From positions 1 to 33,349 of the forward strand of contig JADHUC010000104.1 in NCBI GenBank assembly GCA_016784735.1: 33,349 bases of DNA, written 5' to 3'. Shown here piece after piece: positions 1-8,298 of this stretch. This DNA comes from Pirellulaceae bacterium. GTDB lineage: Bacteria > Planctomycetota > Planctomycetia > Pirellulales > Pirellulaceae. The stretch's first letter is position 1, and each line of letters starts with the position of its first letter. A model generated the notes under the pieces. The model saw nothing but the letters and a program-made list of their open reading frames with translations. It was not told the origin of the DNA and did not search any database. The position numbers were made by a program, and so were the translations under genes.

Positions 1-2263
1 GGTTGAAGTCGATCCAGCCCTGTAGCTTGCCCTGAGCCCGGCCGCCCGTCCTGATAACAACCGTCGGATTAACTATCGCGCCGCGAGCCAAGTTGCCGGG
101 CAAGATAACGCCGTCCTCGTCAGCCAAATTGGCGTTGTCGTCGCCCGCCGCATTGTCGTCCGGTATTCCATCGGGTTCGCCATCACGAAGGAGCCCCAAG
201 CCAAAGCCTGGAATGAGCGCATGCGTCGGACCGTTGTCAGCTTCGAGTGTCGGATAATCAAAAGGCGCGGTAGACGGCGCGTCGCCGTGATCGAAGCCGG
301 CGCTGTCGCTGTTGCCGAAGTCAATGTTCGTGAACACCTCGCCGCCGGTAGCCGAAACCGGTATCTCGTAGCCGTAAGGAACGGTGTAGGCAGCGGTGGC
401 GTTCGGACCGGGGAACTTCTGTTCCCAACCCGGCGCAATGGACTCGCGGATCTTGACGGTGCCTGCTGGCGCGTCGAAAGCGAGGGTGTATCGGCCGGCC
501 GCGTCGGTGCGCGCCGTCGGCTCCTGGAAGTCGAACTGGCCGTCACCGTCCAAGTCCACGTGGATCACGACGCCGGGCACTCCCGGCTCGTTGGCACCGC
601 GGCTCCCGTCATCGTCCAGATCGTGCCATTTGATACCGCTGATTGTCGTTGGCCCAGGCGCCGGCGCATCCGGCAGTGGAGCCATCCGGAATTTCCCCCA
701 ACGAGTTCCCCATCGCCCGGTCGTTCCTTGGGCGGGCAAGGCGTACTCGTTGTAGGCCCAAAAAGTCACTTCGTCCGATGGATCCAAAGCGACGCTGTGA
801 TAGTCTCCCCAGCGGTTGGTGCCCCCGCCGAGATCATACACGTCCAGCCCTTCGGCAATCGCGACGGCGTCTCGGAGAGTCCCTGGATCGTCGTCGGCCG
901 CACGCATCGCGTAGTAGGCACCGGCGTACAACGTTGGTCCCGACGCAGCGAAACCGATGGCCATGTTGTCTTGCGAGTCCACGTTCACGGCTGGCCAGTA
1001 GGTGTGTACGTTGAAGCCGAGTTCCTCGCCCCCAATATTCCCTTGGTCGGCCAGGGTCGCGGCGGTCAGGCTGGATGTGTCGAAACGAAACCAGTGAGCC
1101 GTAACTTGGTTGAGATCCGGCCCAGAGTAATCTGTCGGATATATGACCGTGGTCGTATACAGGGAGTTGTTGCGCCACACGGCGTTCAGGGTGCGCCGAT
1201 CGCCACCATCGATGGTAGCCGCGCTGCCCATTTGGGAAGCTGCTGGTATTGGGAACGGGAAGTTGACAGGATCTTCAATGTCACCCACGTCGACAGTCGT
1301 CAACGTGAACGTGGGCGTTCCTAACGGATCGTCCACGCGAATCACGTCTACCAACTCATGGTCGGTCGTTTGGTTGGTATTGCCATCGTACAAGGTCAGC
1401 CACGTGCCGACTCCTGCAGGGGCGTTGCCAAAGACGTGCGCCGGCTGCATGCTGCGGAAATCGAAGGCCGCCGCCGTGCCAAGCCCTACCTGGAAGTCCA
1501 CCCCGGTGTCGGCCGCCGGGTCGTGCAGTGTGACCGTCGCAGCCCCGTCTTCGTCGTAGAATCCTCCCGTACCTACGCCCTTGTCAACGATCCACAGCCG
1601 GTTTCCACCAAGTGTCGTACCCCCCAGTTCGAACATATTGGCCGTGACGTAGATTGCTTCTTCGTCCAGGCCCATTCCCGGGTAGTCGGCCCAAAACGTG
1701 GAAATGGCCGGGGTGCCGCCCGTGCCCAGGTCGATGTTCAGCATCGAGTTGATCGAATGGTAGTACCATGTGCCGTTGGGATCATTGTCGTCGGACACGG
1801 CCAACATGATGCGCGACAGATCAGTAGGATCACCAGCCGACGAATCCATCAACTCCAGCGCCAACGCCACAAAACGCTCTTCGTACTGATCGTAGACCAC
1901 TTTTGGGTCGAACAGTGACGTCTGCGGGCGCAGTGGTGCGAAGAAGTTGCGCAGACTCGTGTGCATCTGCGAAGTGCCGTCCTTGGTGAACCACTGAACC
2001 GACAGATTGCCGATATTAACGACGTGATTCGGGCCAGCCGCGCCGTACGGATCCGGCGGCTGTACAATAGACGCCCCGGTATTGAAGGCATTCTGATCAA
2101 TGTTGAAGCCCTCGATCGTGTCCAGAAGCGGTGGCGATGCGGCCAACAGACAACGGCTCTCTAAAGACTCAAAGGTCGGCGAACGCCGCCGCTTTGGCCT
2201 CCGTAATGCCTTCTTGCGTTGAGAGCGGGATTTGCCAATAGATTTGTGCAGACGGGATCTCAC
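1..2263 (-). CDS. Large secreted protein with LEPR-XLL-type N-terminus, SdrD_B-like and GEVED-like domains (partial)
   Basis: The frame is open from a GTG at 2263 to the left edge, so about 754 N-terminal residues are present and the C-terminus is missing. A Shine-Dalgarno-like GGTGAGGG lies about 7 bases before the GTG; another in-frame GTG at 2332 is possible. The first 45 residues are very basic and end in FESLESRCLLA, the planctomycete LEPR-XLL-type N-terminal motif of exported surface proteins. A region of about 480 residues follows, starting near PPDPYGAAGPNHVV, that I recognise only as a probable extracellular beta-rich fold. Near residue 537 a SdrD_B/Cna-like segment begins (ISGIKWHDLDDDG, later GVVIHVDLDGDGQFD). 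Near residue 655 a GEVED-like domain begins (FDHGDAPS, later DEDGV and GKLQGWIDFN). This suggests a large cell-surface or matrix protein. Domain names are by eye; the biological role is unknown. Confidence 0.82.
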   Translation of the reverse strand, partial: MRSRLHKSIGKSRSQRKKALRRPKRRRSPTFESLESRCLLAASPPLLDTIEGFNIDQNAFNTGASIVQPPDPYGAAGPNHVVNIGNLSVQWFTKDGTSQMHTSLRNFFAPLRPQTSLFDPKVVYDQYEERFVALALELMDSSAGDPTDLSRIMLAVSDDNDPNGTWYYHSINSMLNIDLGTGGTPAISTFWADYPGMGLDEEAIYVTANMFELGGTTLGGNRLWIVDKGVGTGGFYDEDGAATVTLHDPAADTGVDFQVGLGTAAAFDFRSMQPAHVFGNAPAGVGTWLTLYDGNTNQTTDHELVDVIRVDDPLGTPTFTLTTVDVGDIEDPVNFPFPIPAASQMGSAATIDGGDRRTLNAVWRNNSLYTTTVIYPTDYSGPDLNQVTAHWFRFDTSSLTAATLADQGNIGGEELGFNVHTYWPAVNVDSQDNMAIGFAASGPTLYAGAYYAMRAADDDPGTLRDAVAIAEGLDVYDLGGGTNRWGDYHSVALDPSDEVTFWAYNEYALPAQGTTGRWGTRWGKFRMAPLPDAPAPGPTTISGIKWHDLDDDGSRGANEPGVPGVVIHVDLDGDGQFDFQEPTARTDAAGRYTLAFDAPAGTVKIRESIAPGWEQKFPGPNATAAYTVPYGYEIPVSATGGEVFTNIDFGNSDSAGFDHGDAPSTAPFDYPTLEADNGPTHALIPGFGLGLLRDGEPDGIPDDNAAGDDNANLADEDGVILPGNLARGAIVNPTVVIRTGGRAQGKLQGWIDFN

Positions 2264-3036
2264 GACGCGACCCTCACCAACTGGAAGTAAGAAATCCTGG
2301 TGCTGGAGTGCTATCTCCGCCAGTGTAATCACTCATACAATAATTGCCACAATTTTCATCAGCGAACGCCAAAGGCATCCACCGAACCTCTCAGTCGCAT
2401 GGCAGACGAAGTAAGAGGCACAAGATAGGAAGGACTCTTTCCGGTTTTGCAAGGCCGCATGGGGCCTCGGGTTATGACGCTTAGCAGTGCGCGAAAGTTC
2501 CACGCGTTGATTGTCAACATATCCTTTTTCGGCAAGATAGGGTATATGGTCACGATATTGGTGCCGGTTTTCGTCGACCAGCCCTAAACACTAACCGAAT
2601 GGCCCGACTATTCCAGTGCTGACGGTCTGCCCGTTTTTTGGGACTTTTCCAAAGGCCGGGGATTCTCAGCCTTGGGGATGGGCGTCGGTGGCGGAACGCC
2701 TGACAATTGGGATTTGGGCTGAAGTCCAGTGGAGCGATTGCAGTCGGCACGTGGGAAAAGCGGGCTTGAGTCGCCGATTTTTGGCAAGAGTCGGGAGACG
2801 ATGCCCTGAGAAGCGGTGAGAGGCGATGGCCGCCTGCTCCTGAAACCCTCGGATTGGGCGGTGAAAGCCAGTCCGGTGGGAGTGGAGCATTTGCTCGTTT
2901 TGCCGCAAACCGGAGGCGTGCGCGTGGGTTGAGATGGCGCGCACGCCTCCGGCTTGCGGTCAAACGAGTCAATCTTGCCAGGAGCGTTGTACTTCAGCCC
3001 AGATCGCTGACACCTACGGCGGGATTCGGATGATGG
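2264..3036. other. Intergenic region with no convincing gene
   Basis: 773 bases lie between the start of the LEPR-type gene and the stop of the BBP7-type gene. The open frames here have poor protein composition (arginine- and proline-rich) and no clear ribosome binding site. The only structure I see is the hairpin at 2903-2959. Any promoter for the leftward LEPR-type gene should lie near 2270-2400; I did not find a clean -35/-10 pair. Confidence 0.5.
2903..2959. repeat. 22-bp inverted repeat downstream of the BBP7-type gene
   Basis: Arms 2903-2924 and 2938-2959 match at 21 of 22 positions around a 13-base loop. The core is CCGGAGGCGTGCGCG. It lies 78 bases beyond the stop codon of the leftward BBP7-type gene and has no T-run on that strand. 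It could be a factor-assisted terminator, an mRNA-stabilising hairpin or a REP-type element. Confidence 0.75.
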
Positions 3037-4413
3037 TTACCACATCAATTCGCCACCGAATGTGAAGCCATCGTAGAATAGCGACCCGCCGTCCGAGAAA
3101 GACGGCGTCCTAGTGAATCCAAACAGCGGAACCTCGGGATTGAAATTCTCCAGAGCCAGTGCGACACCCTCAAGCAAGATGAGTTCGTAGCCGGCGCGAA
3201 TTGTGAGTTTGTGGTTGACCCGATAGGTGACATTCAGGCTTGCTTCCCCAAGAAAGGTCACTTTGTCATTGCCCGTCACTTCGTCCGGCACGATGCCAAC
3301 GAATCCTGTATTGATGTCATCACCGGAAATACTGGTGAATTGCTTTGCGTTGTTGCCCAGCAACGCGAATTTCCCGTCCAGCCCAACGTTCAGGCCCGGA
3401 AGCACGCAGAGCCAGAGGTCACCACCTATCTGAGGTCCTGTCATGTAGTTCGTTGCGTCCACCATGCAATTCCCGATGCCGCCAACGTCGTCAATCAGGT
3501 CGGCGTCCGTATCGCGCGATGCATGTGAAATGAACCGCAGTTTCTCTTTGAGCTTCGTATACCGCACACCGATCAGCCACGAGCCCTGCAATAGACATGT
3601 CGGCCCGACCCAGCGGCGACGGTAGTTGAGTTCCAGACTGTCCAAGTTATTGGCCAACGAGACTTGGTGGAAATCGGCTTGATCGAACTGCTCTTGACCC
3701 TGTGGGTCATGGTTGAGGAAGTCGGAGAAGATCGAGTTCAGATTGTCCACGCCGGTCGCGCTGCTCTCTTGTTTGAAGTCAAACATGCCGAGATATGTGA
3801 ATTCCAGATTGCTGCCGGGGCCCGTCTGGTATGTGCCGGTCACGCGAAACCCCGGTTCGTCTCCGTATTCCAGATCATTTGAACTGATCCGAGGTGTAAT
3901 CGCCCCAGTCTCTTTCGAGAACTCGATAAATGGGCCATGGTTGTCCAGGCTCAGATAGAGGAACTCGGCGTGGAGGTCAAACCAATGAGGTTCGCAGCGA
4001 CCGCCTTCGCTGTACGGAGCAACCATCCCCAGAAGACCTAACAGCACACTACCCATCCGATGCCCATGGCGTGGATAGTATTCGTCGGAATAGTACTCTT
4101 CCAACGATTCCGGTTCTGGCATCTCTTCCTCGGCAGACGGCACTGGCTCCTGGAAATAGGCTGGAGTGGCCTGCATCATGGGCTGTTGCGCGTAGTAGTA
4201 ATTGGCCGGAGCCGCGTATCCCCAGCCCGGTTGATGCGCGGCTGGGGCTGGCATTGCTCCTGGGCCGAGATCGCCTATATACCAGGATGCTGGCTGAGAC
4301 GGCGGGGACATCGGTTGACCGTACCCCATCTGCCCGCAAGCGTCAGTGACAGAAACAGCGGAAACCAAAATAGCCAGGACCGTCGTCCAGCAAGCCCGTT
4401 GAATAGTCGTCAT
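3037..4413 (-). CDS. BBP7-family-like outer-membrane beta-barrel protein
   Basis: 458 residues. An ATG at 4413 is preceded by GGAGAG about 8 bases upstream. Residues 1-27 look like a Sec signal peptide (hydrophobic TVLAILVSAVSV). Residues 28-125 are a Pro/Gln/Tyr/Ala-rich and then acidic linker. From about residue 143 (HWFDLHAEFLYLSL) to the end, alternating amphipathic strands separated by polar loops suggest a beta-barrel. The chain ends in GGELMW, matching the terminal aromatic residue common in outer-membrane barrels. This arrangement fits the planctomycete BBP7 (beta-barrel porin 7) family, which was defined by sequence and whose substrate is not established. It lies on the same strand as the upstream topoisomerase gene, but 351 bases separate them and co-transcription is doubtful. 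A Cys at residue 26 does not make a convincing lipobox. Confidence 0.8.
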   Translation of the reverse strand: MTTIQRACWTTVLAILVSAVSVTDACGQMGYGQPMSPPSQPASWYIGDLGPGAMPAPAAHQPGWGYAAPANYYYAQQPMMQATPAYFQEPVPSAEEEMPEPESLEEYYSDEYYPRHGHRMGSVLLGLLGMVAPYSEGGRCEPHWFDLHAEFLYLSLDNHGPFIEFSKETGAITPRISSNDLEYGDEPGFRVTGTYQTGPGSNLEFTYLGMFDFKQESSATGVDNLNSIFSDFLNHDPQGQEQFDQADFHQVSLANNLDSLELNYRRRWVGPTCLLQGSWLIGVRYTKLKEKLRFISHASRDTDADLIDDVGGIGNCMVDATNYMTGPQIGGDLWLCVLPGLNVGLDGKFALLGNNAKQFTSISGDDINTGFVGIVPDEVTGNDKVTFLGEASLNVTYRVNHKLTIRAGYELILLEGVALALENFNPEVPLFGFTRTPSFSDGGSLFYDGFTFGGELMW

Positions 4414-4764
4414 CGAATGTCTCTCCGCGGCACGGAAGTAACCAACTCATGGGCGCGTGAAGCTGCAAAGCAGTGATTCCCAGCCGGCAGTGGCTCCTTA
4501 CCCGCTTTCGGAATGCGGTGGGCATCCGAAACGCGAACGTAGGAGACCACGCCTGCTCGACAGACACTATCGGTCCGGAATAACAGCTAGAACCAGTACT
4601 TTCCGTCTTGCCGGAATAATCGCCCTTGTTTCGCCTGTTTTGCCATGCCTCCCATTTTTACGTGCGATCGAGAGGCAAAGCCATGGTACGTCAGGCGATC
4701 GCAAAAACGCGCGTTCCTGGTGTGATTCAGCCTGCAGGCAATGGAGGAGATGTCGCGCGGGAGT
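4414..4764. other. Intergenic region upstream of the BBP7-type gene
   Basis: 351 bases with no supportable gene on either strand. It should contain the promoter and 5' leader of the leftward BBP7-type gene. It is also where a top6A gene could be expected if the topoisomerase VI subunits were in an operon, and it holds nothing resembling one. Confidence 0.5.
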
Positions 4765-6846
4765 TCAGAAAAGTAATCGTTGAGGACCATTGTCTTTCGG
4801 CAGCCCGGCCAGCAGTTCTTCAGGATCGCCCTCTTGCTGATCGACGATTAGCACATTATCGCCGAAGTTGTGTTCTTCGATTTTTCGTCCGCGATCATCC
4901 AGCCGGACGTCGGCCTCGGTCGTCTTGCGTTGCGCGACCTTCAGCAATTGCTCGTACAAACGGTCGCGATTCGTGCCGTTGATATCGCTCACGGCGGTAG
5001 CTACCTCGCCGAGGTACCTGAGGAATATCGAGCGCCGCTCGCCTTCCTGCTTCACCTTCTTCCGCCGACGCAGATACATTCCCAGTTTCCGTCCAACGGC
5101 TTGAAGGCTTAGTCGCAGTTCTTTCTGAATCTCGGGATACCCAGCGATGGCCTCTTTCGATTCGCTCGTGAACGGGACCCAAACGCTGGCAACGTGCACC
5201 ATCACGGTGACCGGACCGTTCGGCAGGGATCCGCGCGATTGGCTCAGCCCATAGGAACGCCAGTTCATATGCATCACGGCGTCGGTGATAGCACAATCCC
5301 GTGGTTTGAACTGCAACGGCACCCGATTCGCGTAGCGCAAGACCTGCATGGACTGCCCCTCGGAAAGATTGACGTTGCGCATTGCGTCGTGCAGCCTCTC
5401 GATGTCAGGCGTTTTCAGTTTGGCCGGCGATTGTCGCGTCCCGAATTTGGCTTCTTTGAGTATTCGATCCGCCGCTTCTGGTCCCAAACCGTCAAATGTC
5501 ACGATGATGAACTGCCGAAGCGTGCGAGCGTCGCTTTCGCGCAACAGTTCCGTAAGCAACTCCCGAGACACCTTCCGAACCGTGCTGCCGCTGCCGTAGG
5601 CCAAGCCTACTTCGATCTGGAAAGGGTTCCCGCGATAAACTGACGGTGGGCGTGTCGCCGCGCAGAAGAATTCGCCAGGGACAACGTAGCGCAAGCCCTT
5701 CAGGACCAAATCTTCGCCAATGGGCGAGATACAGTCGGTGGCCGGCGCCTTGATTTTCGTCTTTTGAATCGCCTGGTACAGTGAATCCGCCACCTCGCGG
5801 CCAATTCGCTTTGTGGAAGCGCGCGTGCTGACGCCGGCGCCCTCACAGATCCGTCGAGCGACCGCGGGGCTTACGCGGGAGAACGAGCTGCATAGAAACT
5901 GGGACAGCGTCGTGGCCTTGGTGTCCTTCAGCATGGTGACTAGCCGCCCCAATTCGACGCCGTAAGGATGAGGCTTGATCTCTTTGGGCTCGTCCGGCAA
6001 CTGCGTGGTCGACCGCTGATAGGTTTTCCAATTGCCTTCCGGATCGACGTAGTGCAGGGTAACGTGCGGGTTGGCGATTGCCGTCTGTTCGAGGTACTCG
6101 TCCACGCTTCCCCGCCCGCGTTGATAGCGTCCCTCCAACTCGATCGTGACCCTCGTTCCGCTGCGCACTTCTTTGGGCGGTTTGTCGTCTTCGGCGTCGT
6201 AGTGCGTGACCCATTCGATGCCGTTTTTCTCGATGTGCTTCCAGCCCTTCTCGCCGGCGGGAATGTCGACACCATCGCCTTTCCCGTTGAGGATTTCCGG
6301 CCGATTCTTCTTGGTGTCGATCTGGATCTTGTAGTAGTGGATTGGTTTCCGGATGGAGACCTTGGACAGGATCTTCACCGGCTTGCCGGTCGTGAGCATC
6401 CCATACATGCCGGCAGCACTGATGCCGATGCCTTGCTGGCCCCGACTCATGCGCAAACGATGGAATTTCGATCCGTACAGAAGCTTGCCAAAAATCAACG
6501 GGATCTGCTTCTTGACGATCCCCGGACCGTTGTCCTGGACGCCGATTTTGTAGCGGTTGTTACCGGTCTGTTCGATGTGGACCCAGATCTCGGGTACGAT
6601 GCCGCCTTCTTCGCACGCGTCCAGCGAATTGTCGACCGCCTCCTTGACGGTGGTCATCAGCGCCTTGCGAGGATTATCGAACCCTAATAAATGTCGGTTT
6701 TTTGCAAAGAACTCACTGACGGAGATGTCGCGCTGTGCGGATGCCATCGACTCGGCAGTGGCGCGTCGGCGCGGCTTGCCGTTGCCGGAGGTGTTTCCGC
6801 TGGCGTTTGTCGTCGTTGAACTTGGCACGGTTGACAATGAGGGCAC
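4765..6846 (-). CDS. top6B: DNA topoisomerase VI subunit B (GHKL ATPase)
   Basis: 693 residues. This is the ATPase subunit of type IIB topoisomerase, which normally works as an A2B2 complex with the DNA-cleaving subunit A. The GHKL Bergerat fold is clear: EFFAKNRHLLGF (45-56), N-box KEAVDNSLDA (68-77), DNGPG (105-109) and RGQQGIGISAAGMYG (135-149). A helix-two-turns-helix region covers about 310-390 and ends in CISPIGEDL. The transducer follows (IEVGLAYG, VLRYANRVPL, MVHVASVWVPF); Lys564 in SESKEAIAG matches the switch lysine. Between the transducer strands there is an extra segment of about 70 residues (425-495) resembling a second copy of the 310-390 region. The start is a GTG at 6846 close to AGGTGAAGG; an internal ATG at residue 34 is an alternative. 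Top6B is archaeal in origin and sporadic in bacteria. No subunit A gene lies in this window. Confidence 0.95.
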   Translation of the reverse strand: MPSLSTVPSSTTTNASGNTSGNGKPRRRATAESMASAQRDISVSEFFAKNRHLLGFDNPRKALMTTVKEAVDNSLDACEEGGIVPEIWVHIEQTGNNRYKIGVQDNGPGIVKKQIPLIFGKLLYGSKFHRLRMSRGQQGIGISAAGMYGMLTTGKPVKILSKVSIRKPIHYYKIQIDTKKNRPEILNGKGDGVDIPAGEKGWKHIEKNGIEWVTHYDAEDDKPPKEVRSGTRVTIELEGRYQRGRGSVDEYLEQTAIANPHVTLHYVDPEGNWKTYQRSTTQLPDEPKEIKPHPYGVELGRLVTMLKDTKATTLSQFLCSSFSRVSPAVARRICEGAGVSTRASTKRIGREVADSLYQAIQKTKIKAPATDCISPIGEDLVLKGLRYVVPGEFFCAATRPPSVYRGNPFQIEVGLAYGSGSTVRKVSRELLTELLRESDARTLRQFIIVTFDGLGPEAADRILKEAKFGTRQSPAKLKTPDIERLHDAMRNVNLSEGQSMQVLRYANRVPLQFKPRDCAITDAVMHMNWRSYGLSQSRGSLPNGPVTVMVHVASVWVPFTSESKEAIAGYPEIQKELRLSLQAVGRKLGMYLRRRKKVKQEGERRSIFLRYLGEVATAVSDINGTNRDRLYEQLLKVAQRKTTEADVRLDDRGRKIEEHNFGDNVLIVDQQEGDPEELLAGLPKDNGPQRLLF

Positions 6847-7100
6847 TCCTTCACCTACGTTCAGAGGGGCCGTTATGAGCTGAAAACCCGGCCCGCGAAA
6901 CGGATCTCAAGGTGTGTACAAGGCACGTAAAGTGTCCGGATTATAACGGTTCGCACCCCTTCTTCACACCCGATTTGTACGCCGGAACCGGTCGATCGCG
7001 GACAATTGCCGCAAGCGGCAAATAAAGACTCACTCATATCACCGGGGTGAACCGAGTAATCTCTGTAACGATACCATCGAGTGCCACAAGGAGAGATTCG

Positions 7101-7559
7101 ATGACACGAAGATTGACGCGATCCACGCTCGTCGCAGCGGCGTTGGTGGCCGGCGTCGGCATCAGCGTTTTGACCACATCCATCGCCCGAGCGGACGATC
7201 AGGCGGCCACCGAGTACGACAGTTATGTGACGGACATGTGCTATGCAGATGGCACGCCTTGCCGTCAGTGGGAATACGGGGATCCGGCGCTGTTTTACAA
7301 TTTCTACGCCCCGAACAATTGCGGCGGAGTTCCCGCGCAGTTGTACATCGCGCCTCGTCCCGTTCCCCCGCGAGTGGGCCACACCTACATCACCTATCAA
7401 CCTCTGATGCCGCACGAGTTTACGTACCCACACCACCGCACCTACCGGAAATACTATGACTGCGGTCGCGGGATGACGCGAACAAGTGTCCACTGGTATT
7501 CGGCCCCGGTTCTCAGCGTGATGAATGGGGTCCGCAACGCTGTTCGGATAGCACGCTGA
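7101..7559 (+). CDS. Small secreted protein, unknown family
   Basis: 152 residues. I choose the ATG at 7101 because AAGGAGAG sits 6-7 bases upstream; an upstream in-frame ATG at 7047 has no such site and would put a polar stretch before the signal peptide. Residues 1-33 look like a Sec signal peptide, with basic TRRLTR, hydrophobic LVAAALVAGVGISVL and a probable cleavage near ARADD. The mature part is rich in Tyr, Pro and His, has Cys in MCYADGTPCRQW and in NCGG and DCG, and contains RPVPPRVGHTYITYQP. I recognise no domain. The next gene starts 55 bases downstream on the same strand and also encodes a small exported Tyr/Pro-rich protein, so the two probably form a unit that ends at the terminator at 8260-8298. 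Confidence 0.75.
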   Translation: MTRRLTRSTLVAAALVAGVGISVLTTSIARADDQAATEYDSYVTDMCYADGTPCRQWEYGDPALFYNFYAPNNCGGVPAQLYIAPRPVPPRVGHTYITYQPLMPHEFTYPHHRTYRKYYDCGRGMTRTSVHWYSAPVLSVMNGVRNAVRIAR

Positions 7560-7614
7560 TGCCTGCCAAGCGAAAGCCGCGCGAGAGCATCCCACCAGAT
7601 CCAGGAACCCACCA

Positions 7615-8181
7615 ATGAAACGAACCAGCCAATTCATTCTCTATGTCGCATTGCTGGCTGCGGTCGGATTTTTCACGCAAAGTGTATCTGCCGATGGAAA
7701 ACCCGGTAAGTCCCGTGCGCAGCCCAAAAAGCAGAAAGCCGGAGCCGCTTCCAAAGTCAAATCCGGCGCAGATTGCGGTGACGCCTGTTGCGGTGGGCCT
7801 ATCCGCTGCGCCATCAGACGCGCTGTCGGGGGCGCTCGCAGTGCCGCACAAAGCGGCCAGCCATTCATCGATCCAGGGGCGCGGGCCGACTGGATGGCCG
7901 CTCAGCAAGCAGCCAACATGTCCTGGCACGCAGGCTACTATCATACGGCAACGGGGGCACCCGTTGCGTTGATGGTCTCGCCGCATGCCCGAATGCACAC
8001 ACGGTGGAGTTGGGGCGTGGCCCAGTCGTCGATGTATCCGCTGTACCATCAGTTCGAACGGCCGTACCCCGGTCCGGTCAGCGGCGGTGCGGCAGCCGGG
8101 ATCGAGCCACTAAGGCCCACACCGAGATGGCCGAGTCACACTGACCAGTTCGGCGTCTATTACGTCCGGGGTCCGTGGTAG
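7615..8181 (+). CDS. Small secreted protein, unknown family
   Basis: 188 residues from an ATG at 7615, with AGGAA about 9 bases upstream. Residues 1-26 look like a Sec signal peptide (FILYVALLAAVGFF, then SVSADG). A Lys-rich segment follows (about 28-50) with AQPKKQKAG and SKVKSG. Next is a cysteine cluster (DCGDACCGGPIRC) that could form disulfides or bind a metal. The rest is Trp/Tyr/His/Pro-rich (WHAGYYHT, MYPLYHQFERPYPGP) and ends in GVYYVRGPW. No known domain is recognised. It shares general composition with the preceding protein but no clear alignment. The strong terminator at 8260-8298 probably ends the transcript. Confidence 0.75.
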   Translation: MKRTSQFILYVALLAAVGFFTQSVSADGKPGKSRAQPKKQKAGAASKVKSGADCGDACCGGPIRCAIRRAVGGARSAAQSGQPFIDPGARADWMAAQQAANMSWHAGYYHTATGAPVALMVSPHARMHTRWSWGVAQSSMYPLYHQFERPYPGPVSGGAAAGIEPLRPTPRWPSHTDQFGVYYVRGPW

Positions 8182-8259
8182 CTTGCACACTTGGACACTG
8201 TCCACGTGCTCGCTCCCGCCGGAAGGGCTAGAAGCCCAAGCGACGCCGACCTGAAGTAC

Positions 8260-8298
8260 ACGGCCAGATGCGTCAGAATAGTCGCATCTGGCCGTTTT
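8260..8298 (+). terminator. Rho-independent terminator for the small secreted protein pair
   Basis: A perfect 13-bp stem (8260-8272 with 8283-8295) encloses a 10-base loop and is followed by TTTTCG on the plus strand. The right arm and T-run lie inside the 3' end of the convergent radical SAM gene, whose stop codon falls at 8273-8275 in the loop. Confidence 0.88.

Noticed and set aside
221..1324. Long plus-strand open frame (367 codons)
   Set aside because: It is antisense to the LEPR-type gene; its product has Arg/Val-rich shadow composition while the minus frame gives clear domain motifs.
2550..2972. Minus-strand open frame of 140 codons in the intergenic region
   Set aside because: Arg/Pro-rich product, no ribosome binding site, and it runs through the inverted repeat at 2903-2959.
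5968..6687. Plus-strand open frame of 239 codons
   Set aside because: It is the antisense of topoisomerase VI B, an effect of GC-rich codon use.
6873..7637. Minus-strand open frame of 254 codons
   Set aside because: It is antisense to the small secreted protein at 7101-7559, which has a signal peptide and a good ribosome binding site.
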